Of a stretch of 64,000 nt of DNA, positions 23,102 to 35,995 are shown piece by piece (the first letter of the stretch is position 1; each line of letters starts with the position of its first letter). Location of the stretch: assembly GCA_025766275.1 (NCBI GenBank), contig JAFKAC010000019.1, forward strand, positions 186,001 through 250,000, written 5' to 3'. Made by a program: the position numbers and the translations under genes. This stretch comes from Lactarius indigo (lineage: Eukaryota; Basidiomycota; Agaricomycetes; Russulales; Russulaceae). The notes beneath the pieces are model-generated. The model saw only the letters and a list, made by a program, of their open reading frames with translations, made no database searches and had not been told where the DNA came from.

Positions 23102-24905
23102 TCATGTTTTGCGTAGCCACGGAATTGGTATGCGTGCGTGCCTTGAGCTGGTAAACGTCGATACAACACCTCCTGGCCCGTCGAGTGTGTCTCGGAGGTT
23201 ATCTCGTGAGTTCAGGCTGCGATAGAATGTCAGGAGTCCAGGAAGGTTGCAAAGGGTTAACAAGACCCACATGGCCATAAACGCGCAGAGAGAGAGTCGA
23301 ACCATGATGAAGAGGGACGGCGTGTATTTGAGCGTATGTGGAGACTTTGTAAACTTCGTTCAGGGGAGTCAATCTTGACAATTGGACACAGGAAGTGAAA
23401 AGGAACGGTACCAAAATGACGCAAGAGATAGCAAACATTCTGCAGAACACAATTGTCAGAAACGTCGACGCCACATCGGCGTACAGACTCACAAGTGAAG
23501 TGTGCCACAATTGACAGCATAAATCGCTAGGAGGTTTAACACGCTGTTGGTTCTGGTGAGAGAGCCAGTGTAAAAGGGTGATGGGATTTTTGCGATGTTC
23601 TGGTGCGAACGCACCTCCGGACTCGAGTACGGTTACTCAAGAGGGTATAAACCATTCCAACAGTAATGAGGACGTCGCAGAGGACCTTGAAAGACATTGT
23701 AGCAACGAAAAAACCCTGATATGAACGACAATTAGAGACTTTCATCAGACAAGGAATGGACGTGCCTGAAAGGGGCTCCACTCGTGTGGGTGCATCAGGC
23801 TATATACAGAAGCTATGAGAAAAGGAGAAGAACATGTCCAACTATGACTGACACTTTTGTACTGTAAACTAATGACGATGATATTAGTAATGCCTTAGCG
23901 ACCCACAAGTAAAGGAGAAACATACCGATCCCAATACCTCGCAAATTTGGTCGAGAATCAGGGGGAAAGTTCCGACGAGGAGGTATGCTACTGTGGCGCG
24001 GAGGGACTCACCGAATTCTGTCAACGAAATGATGGACTGCTCATGTGAGTGAGCGCCAGCTCCAAACAAATTTCGAATACGTACGATCACTGCCGGCAGG
24101 TATAGAGAACGCCAGCCCACTAGACTATAGTAAGTCTCACACCAATGAAGAACGCCAGTGAACTCACGGCAATAGATCCTATACGCGTAGAAGCTACGCC
24201 CTTTTCAGTAGGAGTTTTCTCCAAGAACTCCCCATGCAGACGTACTGCTGTACAGAAACCTCAAGAACGACTGGTCACATACGCATGAGAATTGCAAACA
24301 ATTATAGATGACAAAAGACTAGCGCACTGCTAGATAGAGCTATCGCCTTTATGAAAGATATTTGCCTTTGTAAGTCTCGGGACGAGTCTGTGTCACGGCA
24401 GACGCACAGCTTGACTCCTAGATGCCCCATGAGAATCTCAACTGAGCAGTATTTGGGGGGCGGCATACCATGGCGTGGTGTTGGTGAATCCATAATCCCC
24501 AAAGTTTGTAATGGTGAGCTGATAAGTTGGATAAATAACGAAAACTAAGTTGGCCGAGTCGACGAGCCTAATCAGAGATGATGTCACTTTCACGCATCCG
24601 ATAACGAAGCCTCTGAAGGTGCGTACATCAAAAAAGCGACCTGCAGAGGGTTTATTAAGACCCCGAGCATGGTGCGCAGGTGGGAGCACTCACAAAGGAC
24701 TTTAGAGGCCACCGATCCCTTGAACAGTGAATATTATAGTAGGAATAGACTTGCGACCAGGTAACGCCATAGAGACTAGATGACCAATCGGGCTTGATCA
24801 GGTCCCGCGATAATGTATTAGAGACAGTGAAACGCACATTGACGAGAGGACCGTGCCGATGAGCATCGCTCCAAGAAAGTCGTCCACAGGGATTATTGCG
24901 GGCAT
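23102..24905 (-). CDS. DUF6534 membrane protein, copy 3
   Basis: It starts MPAIIPVDDFLGAMLIGTVL; then come exon 2 (LYGVTWSQVYSYYNIHCSRD), the 14-nt mini-exon and LVDSANLVFVIYPTYQLTIT. The VLCDVLITVGMVYTLLSN helix is near 23660 and the C-terminus LDGPGGVVSTFTSSRHARIP ends in RKT with the stop at 23102-23104. Among the nine copies it is most like copy 1, including the CTCAGTTGAGATTCTCATG block near 24430. Its 3' spacer is cut off from LCB1 pseudogene 2 by the Helitron. Confidence 0.65.
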
Positions 24906-26877
24906 GGTTGGTACTACAGTAGATGAAAAAGAAAAGTAATGAAGGGGTGAAAAGGCGGTTGATGGAAGCTGTCTATCTCCCAACTCCCAACGCCGCTAAT
25001 AAAGGTCTCGGTTATCACCAGGTCATGGCGCCTACACAAATTGGAAGGCGATGACCACTTGCCAAGGTCGCCGAGGCCCGTCCTATGGCTAGTCGAGATT
25101 CATGTGGATCACGAATATGATCAAATCCAATCTCAGAACTCAGAAAATCAAGTTATCAAGAACAAATCACATCCTCATTTGTGGTGTATCATTCATGGTG
25201 TATATGCGCCCCCGTTTGTTCATCAAGCATCACAGATTGTTTCATACGACCAATGTTTCGGCTTACGTGGCAATGGCAACGGGTACTTTACAATCCCGAT
25301 TCTCGTCTTTGGACGTTCTCTGTCAATCTCTTTCATGTTTGCCGTCTTTCCTTTTCCTTCCACGCCCAGGCCGCATTCTTCTTTTCTTCGCATTTGTGTG
25401 ACTTGTTCTCGCTTGTCCTTTACTCACTGGGGTCGAATGTGTCAGTAGAATCGTTCAGTGTTTTACGCAGCCCCGATTCGGGAACCCTCCTCGTATCTCT
25501 TCTCGCTGGCTGGCCTCCCAACCCAACCCTTTCATCTGTCCATTTTTTTCGAATCCATTTATATGTTGGGCCGTGACAGAGAAGTCGCAACGTGAACAGA
25601 CTGAACTAGGAAGTATTTGCAACGCAAGGTTATCCTTCTATCTGCTCGTTTTCCTGCTTTAAGTCGCCCCTCGCAAGTTGCGATCGTACCACACAAAATC
25701 CGATCTCAGGTTTTGGCGGCAATCTACCTCGTTGGGATCACGATTAATTGGCGGTGGGTAGCCACAGACCAGCCCTAGGCATCAACGTATCAACAAATGA
25801 CCGGTCCGTTCCGTACGCGAACGGCCGGTGCCCGGGGGACATGTCCGTGACGTTGGATTCTGGGGGCTCAGGTAAATCGTGCATCGGGCGTTTTCAGCTT
25901 ATCGCTCTCCACTGGCACGCAGAGCCGCTCTTTTAATTGGAGAGGGGAACCAGGGCCTCACTTCTGCGATCTCGGAGGCAGCCCCGGCGAAGGTGCAGGA
26001 CATCCAGCTCGTGTGAGCAGATGGCGTCGTGGAGCACGTCGAGACTGACTCGGAAGTCACGTCCTCTAGTGTCTCTTTGTAGAGCGAGCAGTAAGTTTTC
26101 TCCATCTGTGCGTACTACCAGACACACGAAGTCATCAGGAAAAAATAACGATTCATCGCGTCGTAATTTCAATAGTGTTCCTCGCCAAATACAGAAATAA
26201 TCACAATCGGAGGTTTTCGTGGTATTGTGCTTATGGCCAAGAAAAGACTAGCCACTCCGTGGATTCCACATCATCCCGCTGACCCAGGGTTGAGTGAACC
26301 CTTCAAGAGTTCAAGAGACAACGTGGCCGCAGGTGGTATGTCCCGCCACCGCCATTCTGGAATCTCCCATCGCGTGTGTGTATGCTGTCTGTTTTGATCG
26401 CTGTCGTTGTTCTAAGCGAGCGAGAAAATGCGTCGTCCGGAAATCTCAAATCACTCAGAGTCGCTCGATCAGTCGTCAGTCGTCACACCAGTAGTGTACC
26501 AATATGGGGAGACCACACAGCCACCACAATACTACTACGGAAGTAGTGAGTGACCCGACGGGTGCCCGAGGTGAAGACCCTGGTGAGCCGGTCAGACCCC
26601 GCGGATCGACTCACCAGTGTTGACCTGCGCCACTGCAGACGCCACGCTTGATACCGACGTGCCTACGACCATTCCTGTAAGTGGGTGGAGAAGAGTAAGC
26701 CAATCCGCAGGATGCATTTCGTCGTGCCAAAGCGAAGGAAATAAAAGTCCCTCACCCTACTATGCAGAAAATCCTGGGACTTGAACCAGAGAAAAACGAG
26801 CGACGTCATCCAGTCGTCGATCATAGTACGAGAACTGCGATTGAAATATTACTAGGGAAATTGACGAAGAGCTGATT

Positions 26878-27352
26878 AAGTGAACCACGCGTAGTCGTGG
26901 GGCGGAACGATAAAATTAGGAAGCGCGTATATACGAGCAGGATTCTTCGGGATATCTGATATCTGATCTTCATCTTCCGCTGATAGAGGTCGATGGGACG
27001 CTGCCAGTGATCGGGGGTACCATATAATGGTAGGGAGGGCTGTCTGAAACTTGAACAAGCCGTTTTCCGGATCGACTTATTGTATGAAACGCAAATCGAG
27101 GTGACGTGGGCACGGGAATACAAGAAACCATCATCTTCTGCACACTTGCGGAAGCCTATGCCACTTCCATGGGTCGGACTTGAGGGAGGCCGGTCGATGG
27201 TAACCAAAGATTTCGAGAAGGACGCCATTGGAGAGTGTCTTGGCTACCGCATGTGGTTCTTCTGCACTATGCACTGACAAGTCATCTATCACTTCCGTAC
27301 CACGCAGAGACAGCGCGGCCAGAGATTTACACGCCTCACTCGTTCCTCTCAC
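26878..27352 (-). pseudogene. F-box protein pseudogene fragment
   Basis: The minus strand reads KTLSNGVLLEIFGYHRP, then PWKWHRLPQVCRR. A TGA follows exactly where other copies have RWRYLIF, and then WFLVFPCPRHLDLRF. Further on ALPTIIWYPRS and SAEDEDQIS match the PAFPIIIEY and QKDEDNII regions of the complete F-box gene. At least two in-frame stops are present and the LRR part is missing. It is therefore a 5' fragment of a related F-box gene in inverted orientation. Confidence 0.7.
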
Positions 27353-27629
27353 GTGGCTCTAAGTCGTCGAGGAGAGAAGTCAGACTGCGCTGAGCATTGC
27401 GTCCTTTGACCCCTTTCTGATATATGCGGCAAGGTATAGTCCTGATTGTCGTGACGATGGTACGCAGGAAGCGAGCTTGGCTCTAACCCAGATAGCGGGC
27501 AGAAAGACGGGATTGCCATAGATTCGGAGGGACCTTGCCTTACTAACTTCAAGTCCACGTTCAATTGATGCAACGTTGATGTGATTCTCGTAATAGAGCT
27601 CTGGATATATGGTGGTGATCGTTTAGCGC

Positions 27630-27870
27630 AACTGTTGGTCTCTTGCGCCGTGATACCAGATGACCGTGCGAATGGGAGCGACGTTATCCTTGGCGTATTG
27701 TGACAAGTATGGGCCGGGACCGAAACCGACACATCTGGACTCTATACGCTCACGATCGCTTGCCGCTCAGGAGACTTCGGAGTATTCGGTTCCATATTCG
27801 AGTGAACTAACGCCTTTTTTATCTTGCATGTCCAAGTTATCATTTTGCAAGCAGTGAAATCCGCACCTGT
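27630..27870 (+). repeat. Copy of the F-box gene 5' flank
   Basis: GACCGAAACCGACACATCTG and the following 200 bases match the region before the F-box gene at 53452 (near 53155, GACCGAAACCGATGCGCCTG). The match includes GCCGCTCAGGAGAC and ATTTTGCAAGCA. Orientation is plus here, opposite to the adjacent F-box fragment, so it was not copied as one collinear piece. Confidence 0.65.
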
Positions 27871-28229
27871 TTTGCTTGTAGCACTGTGACTGAAATGCAT
27901 TTGGACTTCACGCGTTTGTGTTCCCGGTCCAGCCGGCCCGATGCTTACGCATCTGCGACTGTCCTCCAACTCCAACACAGTGACGGTGACTGTCTCAGGC
28001 TCACTGGCGACTCGGTGGCTCTTCTGCATCACTCGACTTCGAGTAGGAGAGACATCGCTTACCAACTTGATGCGATTCTCGTGATGGAGCTCTGGACATA
28101 CAGTACTGATCTCTCCAAGGCTTAGTGCAGACTCGGAGAAGACGTTACTGTCCACAAGCTCATGAGTACGCAAGTACGTCTCATGATATTATATAAGTGG
28201 GCGTCATGTCGCCGGCCCTCGTGAATGAA

Positions 28230-29152
28230 TGCATACCAGAGCTCCTAGGTGCACTCACAACAATCAGATCTCGTGCCCATACCCGTGGTCTCTGGTGAAA
28301 ATGGACCCAGGCCGAAACTCGCCACCAGTGGCAGGTAGGTTCTTAATCTTGCCAGCTACAACCTCGCTGGAAACGAAACCATCAAAAAATTCAAAATTCG
28401 CGCGATAGATGCCCTCCGGAAATAAGCACAAGTATCGTCTCATTCTCTGAGAGCATCTCTTTTTGGCACGGTGGGACGAACCGGACGCGGCCTTGCAGAA
28501 CTACATAACGTCCCCGTGTGTTGGCTCAACTCAACCGCACAGGCCACGCAAGTTGACATGACCGTCGGATCAGTTTCCTACGGCCTCAATTCATCTGCAT
28601 ATCGCGTATCATCGTGGATCACCAACGCATCAATAGCATGTCCTTCGTCTTCTCTGCTGCGGTCCCGGGGCTCCTTGCAGCCTCCACTTCGGAGGGGGGT
28701 CAACATCTTGCGGAACATGCCATTGGTCCTTAGTAAGTTTCAGAAGAACGTGCGCGCGATTCGGGTGGTCCTTGACCGAGTCGAGGCCATCACATCCTCT
28801 CGCACGCCGCCTCGCCGATCACCCACACTGGCACCCACCTGCATTCTTCCGCACCCGCCGGATCTGTGTCGGCGAAGCCGCCGAACCCTGCTACCCCTGT
28901 GCTACGCGAGGCACCGTCATTCGATATCGTGGATGAGGAGCGCCTATTGCAGGATCTCGTGGAAGAGGTACTTACGCAGGGCGTATGGACCACGCGCACA
29001 CGTCGGTTGCGCAGGCAGGAGCTGGTTGAGGCGCGACCGAGCACTCGACTCGCCGTAATGGCGGCACTATCGCGCATGGAGTGCGAGCGTGCTCCCGGGG
29101 TTATTAAGGCAGCCGTCGCGAAAGTGCGAGCGAAGCGCAAACGAGTGTGTTA
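28230..29152 (+). pseudogene. LCB1 pseudogene 3 with exon 2 joined to exon 4
   Basis: It starts at ATGAATGCATACCAGAGCTC (LCB1 exon 2, DEWTPEPLG) and runs through [12 protein letters not shown]. Near 28415-28432 RKY of exon 2 passes directly into HKYRLI of exon 4, deleting all of exon 3. Frame changes lie in the exon 5 start. The 3' end is open from 28866 ([20 protein letters not shown]) to a stop 6 nt past the normal place. Confidence 0.88.
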
Positions 29153-29687
29153 GCTTCTGCTCCCTGCGTGCTTATCCTGACACTCTCATCATACTTTTGC
29201 CTTAATTTCTCCCACCGTTTACAGTTTGTATTACCTCAGGTACAGGTAGAACGCTTCGGTATCTCTATCACAGTAATGCATGCGCCACTTACCTCCCGCC
29301 CAACCGAACTCTTTTGAATGGCTTGACTCGTTCATATGGTGAACGAGGAGGAGAGCGCGTTAAAGAGTGATCTCATTTGCCAGCTGAGCACTGAGCACTG
29401 AACTGCGCAGAAATATCTCTCTTCGTCAAGCCATTAGCATAGTCTAAAGCAAAGCTTCGGCGATGTATAGTAGCCAAACTAGGCAACAGAAACACGTCAA
29501 GTGCACGCACTAAATAGATCTACGTAGGGAGCCCGATGGTTTGATATATCTACCTGCTCGTACCGTTGTGAGCTCGGCTACAGGAGGTACCGGGTACTTT
29601 CTCTATTATACCGTCTAAGAACTATGTGTCGGAAGAAACCGAAACTGGGGTAGCACCCATCGGGATAGCCGTATTTGCTCGCCTCCG
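29153..29687. repeat. Duplicated convergent spacer, unit 4
   Basis: It is closely similar to 9253-9797 (the CAGTAATGCATGCGCCACTT and GGAGGTACCGGGTAC blocks), which indicates that units 2 and 4 share a recent ancestor. No gene is seen. Confidence 0.55.
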
Positions 29688-31521
29688 TTATGTCTTGCGT
29701 GGCCACGAGACTGGTACCCGTGTGTGCCTTGAGCTAGTGAACGTGGAAACAAAACCTCCTGGTCCATCGAGCGTCTCACGAAGGTTATCTCGTGAGTTGA
29801 GGCTGAGATAGATTGTCAGGAGTCAGGAACGTCGCAAAGGAATGACAAGACGTACATGGCCATGAACGCGCAGAGAGAGAGTCGAACCATGATGAAGAGG
29901 GATGGTGTGCATATGAGCGTATATTGAAGCCTAGTGAACTTCGTTCAAGTAGTCAGTATCGGACAAGTGGACAGCGTGACGGGAAGTAAAGGAGAAGGGT
30001 ACCAAGATGACGCAGGAGATAGCAAAGACTCTGCAAAACAAGTCAATTGTCAGAAAGTCGACGGCAATCGGCGGATTGGCTCACAAGTGAAGTATGCCGC
30101 AATTGATGGCATAAATCGCGAGAAGGTTCAACACGTTGTTAGTTCTAGAGAAAGGGCCGGTGTAAATAGATTAATGGCATTTTTTCAATCTTCAGGCGCG
30201 AACGTACCTCCGGACCCGAGAACGGTTACTTAAGAGGGTGTAAACCATTCCAACAGTGATGAGGACGTCGCAGAGGACCTTGACAGATAATGTAGCGATG
30301 AAAATCCCCTGATATGAACGAAGAATCAGAGACTGCAGCCCACATCATCAGACGAGTAGACGTACCGGAAAGCCGCCCAGCTCCGAGACGTCCCTGTGTT
30401 TCAAGCTATATGCAGAACCCGTGAGAAGACACAAAAAAGAAACATAACTATGACTGACATTTGGGTACTGTAAACTGATGGCGAGGACAACGCCTTAGAA
30501 GACCACAAATGAAGGAACCGAACGGAGAAACATACCAATCCCAATAACTCGCAAAAGTCGGTTGAGAATCAGATGAAAGTTTTGAGGTGTGCTACTGCGG
30601 AGGAATATGAACTCACCGAATTCCGTGAGTGAGACGATGGACTGCTCATGTGAGTGAGCACCAGCTCCAAACAATTGCGCATACGTACGATCGCTGCCGG
30701 TAGGTATGGGGAACGCCAGCCCACTGGACTAAAATAAGTCTCACACAGATGAGAAACGCCAGTGGACTCACGACAATAGATCCTATACGCGTAGAAGCTA
30801 CGCCCTTTCAGTACTAGCTCGGAGTTCGCTCCATGGACTCCCAAAGAAAACGTACTGCTGTACAGAAACTTCAAGAACGACTGGTTACATGTGCATGAGA
30901 GTTGCGGACAAAAGTAGGTCACAACAACCCAGCGTACCGGTAGATATAACTACCGCCTTTATAAGAAGACATTTGTTTTTGTAAGTCTCGGGACGGGTTC
31001 CGTGTCATGGCATACGCACAGCTTGACTCCTAGAAGCCCCATGAGGTCCTCAACTCAGACAGTAGTACTTTGGGGCAGCGTACCATGGCGTGAATTTGTC
31101 GAATTCATAGTCCCCAAAATTTGTGATGATAAGATGATAGGTTGCATGATTAAGGCAAACTAGGTTAGCAGAGTCAACGAGCCTAGTCGATGATGGCGTC
31201 ACTATCATGCGTTCGATAAAGCCTTTAAAGATGCGTACATCAGAAAGGCGACCTGTAGAGGGAGGTTTCATTAAGACCCTGACCGTGGTACACATATAGA
31301 GACCCTCACAAAGGACTTTAGAGGCCACCGATCCCTTGAGAAGTGACTGTTGTAATAGGAATAGACCTGCGACCAGGTAACACCATAGATACTAGATGGC
31401 CGATCGGGCTTGATCAGATCCCGTGACAGTGTATTAGAGATAGTGAAACGCACATAGACGAGAGGACCGTGGCGATGAGCAATGCTCCATGAATGTCGTC
31501 CACAGGGATTAATGCGGGCAT
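29688..31521 (-). CDS. DUF6534 membrane protein, copy 4
   Basis: It begins MPALIPVDDIHGALLIATVL, then YGVTWSQVYSYYNSHFSRDR and LVDSANLVCLNHATYHLIIT. SFYAYRIYCRE is near 30790, and the last residues are FTSSRHTRVPVSWPRKT with a TAA stop (29688-29690). After TPWYAAP the frame meets TGA (near 31057) unless an unusual intron is used; copy 1 is open there. This copy is probably inactivated in the middle, while its 5' exons remain intact. It resembles copy 2 most in the 3' half. Confidence 0.55.
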
Positions 31522-32705
31522 AGTTAGTACTACGATGGATACAAAGGAAAGCAATGGAAGGGAGAGAAAGGCGGCCAGTGGAAGCGGGTCAGTTTCCCCG
31601 ATGATAAGAGCCTCGGTCATGCGCCAGGTCTTGCGCCTGCACAAATCGGAACAATAATTGGAAGGTGACGCCGACGGATAGCCAAAATAATCACTCCATC
31701 AGCTGGTTTCAAGTTCATCATGAGCATACAGCGCCTGGGAGTACTTCACAACATATGGTTTTCCGTGAGTTCTTATCATAGGGTCACGTTGCATGTGGAA
31801 ACCTTGAGTTTATGCGCGACAGTGGATGTGGAGTCTGTCCCGAGTCTGTCTACTTCTGATCAGAGCCACGTACACGAGGTAAACCTTGACGAGGAAGAAG
31901 AGCCAATTTTTTTGGACGAACCTCAGAAAAGCTCTCGGCCCGGGGCCTTACTTGCCAAGATCGCCAAGGTGGATGGAAGTCGCGTGGATTTCGAACCCGG
32001 GGCACACGTGAACCTTGCGCATGAATTATGAACCGACTTGTCGTGTCGATCACAGGTATGACTCGGACCCACGCCGATCTCAGATCTCAGAAAACCACTG
32101 GCAAGAACAAAATACTCGCTTGGTCATTCACGGAGTATTCACACCGCTGTACAGTATCGTTCATACGTGGCCCATTTGTTCGTCAAGCATTGCAGGTTAT
32201 TTCGCACCTTGTTTTGCACGCCAATTTTTTGGCTTACTAGTAGATGGCAACGGCAATGATGCTTTGCAATCTGGATTCTCGTCCTTAGGTGTTCTCTGTC
32301 AACTCAGATTCTCTCTCATGTTTGCTGTCTTCCATTTTCCTTTCACACCGCATTTTCCTTCTCTTTGCCCTTGCGTGACTTGCGCTCACTCATCCGTTTC
32401 TCACCAGGGTCCAGTGAGTCTGTGAAATCGTTTATTTTTCTACGCAGCATGGTTTTGAGAGTGTCTTACCGTCTGGTGCGATCGTCTCGTCGTCTCCACC
32501 CACAGAAAGCTCTAATCAACAGAGGGGTTGGTCACTATCTTCGTTTATCTCCTCAGTTCCCTGCATGCTTCTCGAATTCGATGGTCTAGACACACCAATG
32601 TGTGTGTGGGTGATGGTCGTCATGTTACTATTTCGCCAGCCGCACGCGAACTCACAGAAGTAACAGAACTCTCTGATGTCTCCGTGAGTCTCTTCTTTGT
32701 TTTCA
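31522..32705. repeat. DUF6534 copy 4 upstream region and conserved upstream block
   Basis: 31522-32090 is the DUF6534 promoter side, with CAGCTGGTTTCAAGTTCATC near 31698 and GAGCCACGTACACGAGGTAA near 31862. 32120-32700 is the conserved upstream block; here the ATG stretch near 32450 (ATGGTTTTGAGAGTGTC) is frameshifted relative to the copy at 12551. No gene is assigned. Confidence 0.45.
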
Positions 32706-33320
32706 TCAGGCGTTGGCTTAACTCAACCGCACGGCCACGCGAATCGATTCGGACACGATCGTCGGGTTGGTTGCTAATGGCCTCGTGGGTCACCAGCCAA
32801 GTCACCAGCGCTTGAATATCACATCTTCCGTCTTTTCCACAGCGGCCCCAGCACTCCTCGCGGTTTCCGTCTCGGAGGGAATCAACACTTTGGAGAACAC
32901 GCCGTCGACCCTGAGTACGCTACAGGAGAACATGCGCGCAACCTCGATCGTGTCGAGGTCATCACGGTCCCCTCGCTTGCCGTCTTGCCGATCATCCACA
33001 TCCACCTGCGTTATTCTGCACCCGCTACATCTATGTCTGCAAAACCGCCGGACCCTGCAACCACTGCGCCACCCAACGCACCGTCGTTCGACATCATGGG
33101 TGAGGAATGCTTGTTGCAAGACATTCTCACGGACAAGGTGTTTTTCCAGGGCGTGTGTACCCCGCGTGCACGCAGGCCGCGCGGGCAGGAGCTGGTGAAG
33201 GCGCAGCCAAACATCCGACTCTCGGCGGCGGGGGTGGCGGGGTTGTTGCGTAAGGAGTGTGAATGCGCTGCCGGGGTCGTTAAAGCTGCCGTTGCGGAAG
33301 TGCTCGGGAAGCACAAATGA
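32706..33320 (+). pseudogene. LCB1 pseudogene 4, last exon
   Basis: It starts in LCB1 intron 4 (GCGTTGGCTTAACTCAACCG) and covers exon 5 to the normal stop (CACAAATGA). The [14 protein letters not shown] region is scrambled and the SEGINTLENTPSTLSTLQEN region is in another frame. The last 111 codons are open but altered, with FDIMGEECLLQDILTDKVFF carrying a small insertion. Exons 1-4 are missing. Confidence 0.88.
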
Positions 33321-34206
33321 GTGCGCTTGCCACCCCTGCGTCTCCCATCATACTTTTGCCTAATTTTCTCCTACCGTTTACAGTTTATATTACCCCAAGG
33401 ACAGGTAGAACGCTACGGTCATGGTATCTCTATCACAGTAACACATACACACTATAAAGCACCAGTTAGGAGCATTAAATACTTGTCGATAAGTGGCCAG
33501 TCGCGACAAAGGTGTAGAGCGCAGTCTTTGAGTGAATGGACGAGGCGGCACCTGCTCGTTCCTCTTTTCGTGCCAAGCTCTCGACTGGCTCAAGGAACCA
33601 AAACACCTTATTTTCACCCGTCCGCTACACCCGGTCCAGCCCTTGGTCCAGCCCCCATCGTAACCTCGCCTCGGAAACGCATACCCCGGAAACCCCCAAT
33701 CCCGTGCTTCCTCCCGTTTTCTATGCAGTCCGCCCGCTGAGTTGTTTTCTCCGCACTTCATATTACCGTGCGCAAGAGCTAGTACACTTTTCTGCACCAC
33801 AGGCATCCGCCAGTCCCCTTCCCTCCCGGCAGTATACCGAATCCAAAACTGAGAGTAACAGGGAGAGCAATGCAGTCAGTCTCAAAGATCGTGTGACGAA
33901 TTGCGCACTCTTCACCAAGCCACCAGCGTAGTCGTCAAAAAAAGCAGGTTTTGGCAATGTTAAAAGTATAGTGGTCAAACCAGGCAATAGAAACCACGGT
34001 AAGTAACCTACACGCAGGAAGTGTATTTACGTAGGGAGGAGCCTGATGGTTTTGATATATTTACCTGCCCATACCATCACGACCTCGGTTACAGGAGGTA
34101 CCGGGTACTTTCTCTGTCGAAACCTATAACACTGTCTGAGAACTATGTGTCGGAGGAAACTGAAACTGGTGAAGTACCCTTCGTACAGCCATATTACTTA
34201 CCTCCG
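33321..34206. repeat. Duplicated convergent spacer, unit 5
   Basis: This is the full-length version of the spacer, collinear with 4804-5627 and with the two halves around the Helitron (13352-13758 plus 22671-23101). No gene is seen. Confidence 0.6.
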
Positions 34207-35995
34207 TCATGTTTTGCATAGCCACGGAATTGGTACGCGTACGTGCCTTGAGCTGGTAAACGTGGTAACAACACCTCCTGGTCCGTCGAGTGTGTCGCGG
34301 AGGTTATCTCGTGAGTTAAGGCTGGGATGGAATGTCAGGAGCCAGAAAGGTTACAAAGGGTTGACAAGACACACATGGCCATGAACGCGCAGAGAGAGAG
34401 CCGAACCATGATGAAGAGGGACGGGGTGTATTTGAGCGTATATGGAGGCTTTGCGAACTTCGTTCAGGGGGGTCAATATTTGACAATTGGAAATAGAAAG
34501 TAAAAGCAAATGGTACCAAAATGACGCAAGAGATAGCAAACACTCTGCAGAACACAACCGTCAGAAACGTCGACGCCCATCGGCATACTGACTCACAAGT
34601 GAAGTGTGCCACAATTGACAGCATAAATCGCGAGAAGGTTCAACACGCTGTTGGTTCTAGCGAGAGAGCCGGTGTAAACATAGTGATGGCATTTTCGTGA
34701 TATTCTGGCGCGAACGTACCTCCGGACTCGAGTACGGTTACTCAAGACTGTATAAACCATTCCAACAGTAATGAGGACGTCGCAGAGGACCTTGAAAGAT
34801 AATGTGGCAACGAAAAACCCCTGGTATGAACTACAATTAGAGACTGCAGCCCACATCATCAGACAAGGAACGGGTGTGCCTGAAAGGGGCCCGGTTTGTG
34901 TGTGTTCATCAGGCTATATGAAGAATAAGTGAGAAAAAGAAGAACAAGTGCAACTTGGGCTGACACTTTTATACTGTACACTGATTACGAGCATAATGCC
35001 TTAGCGACCCACAAATAAGGGAGAAACATACTGAGTCCAGTACCTTGCAAAAGTCGGTTGAGAATCAGGTGAACATCTTGAGGCGTGCTACTGAGGGACT
35101 CACCGAATTCTGTCAATGAGATGATGGACTGCTCATGTGAGTGAGCGCCAGCTCCAAACAAATTGCGTTCACGTATGATCGCTGCTGGCAGGTATAAAGA
35201 ACGCCAGCCCACTGGGCTAAAATAAGTCTCACACAGATGAAAAATGTCAATAAACTCACGACAATAGATCCTATATGCGTAGAAGCTGCGCCTTTTTCAG
35301 TAGGGGTTTGCTCTATGAACTGCCCATGAAAATATACTGCTGTACAGAAACTTCAAGAATAACTGGTAACATATGCATGGGAATTGGGAACAAAAGTCAG
35401 TCACAACGAACTAGCGCACCGCCAGATAGAGCTATCGCCTTGAAAAAAGATATGCTATTGTAAGTCTCAGGACGAGTTCTGCGTCACGGCAGACGCACAG
35501 CTTGACTCCTAGAAACCCCATGAAAACCTCAACTAGAACAGTACTTTCGGGGCGGCATACCATGGCGCGAATTTGATGGATTGATAATCCCCAAAATTTG
35601 TGATGACAAGACGGTAAGTTGGATAAATAATGAAAACTAAGTTGGCTGAGTCAACGAGCCTAGTTGAAGATGACCTGTATTACGCATTCAATAACAAAGG
35701 TTTTGAAAATGCGTACATCAAAAAGGCGACCTGCAGAGGCTTCATTAAGACCCTGAGCATAATACACATATGGAGACCCTCACGAAGGACTTTAGAGGCC
35801 ACCGATCCCTTGAACAGTGGATGTCGTAGTAGGAATAAACTTGTGACCAGGTGACACCATAGATACTAAATGGCCGAGCGGGCTCGATGAGGTCCTGTGA
35901 CAGTATATCAGAGACAGTGAAACGCACATAGATGAGAGGACCGTGGCGATGAGCAAGTCCCCATGAACGTCATCCACAGGGAATAATGCGGGCAT
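34207..35995 (-). CDS. DUF6534 membrane protein, copy 5
   Basis: It begins MPALFPVDDVHGDLLIATVL, with an aspartate (GDLL) inside the first hydrophobic segment that copies 1, 2 and 4 lack. FKVLCDVLITVGMVYTVLSN is near 34780 and the C-terminus is LDGPGGVVTTF...PWLCKT with the stop at 34207-34209. Its 3' 400 bases are almost identical to those of copy 7, the clearest sign of the large block duplication. The post-TPWY segment reads into a stop in all simple frames, so function is doubtful. Confidence 0.6.

Larger units (their letters stand above)
24906..28229. repeat. Unit-4 spacer with a conserved block and inserted F-box-flank DNA
   Basis: The first part is the DUF6534 copy 3 promoter side. 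About 25130-25460 is the conserved upstream block (see 12200). From about 25470 the sequence leaves the usual unit. 25470-26850 holds nothing I recognise, although a minus-strand frame near 25933-26172 is open (FPDDFVCLVVRTDGENLLLA). An F-box pseudogene and a duplicated flank (listed separately) follow. Around 27540-28130 two stretches resemble each other (ATTCTCGT-ATGGAGCTCTGGA near 27590 and 28075), an unidentified repeated fragment. Confidence 0.45.

Noticed and set aside
26760..26830. tRNA-like T-loop (GGTTCAAGTCC on the minus strand)
   Set aside because: The five-base stem around it does not pair and no anticodon or acceptor arm could be found.
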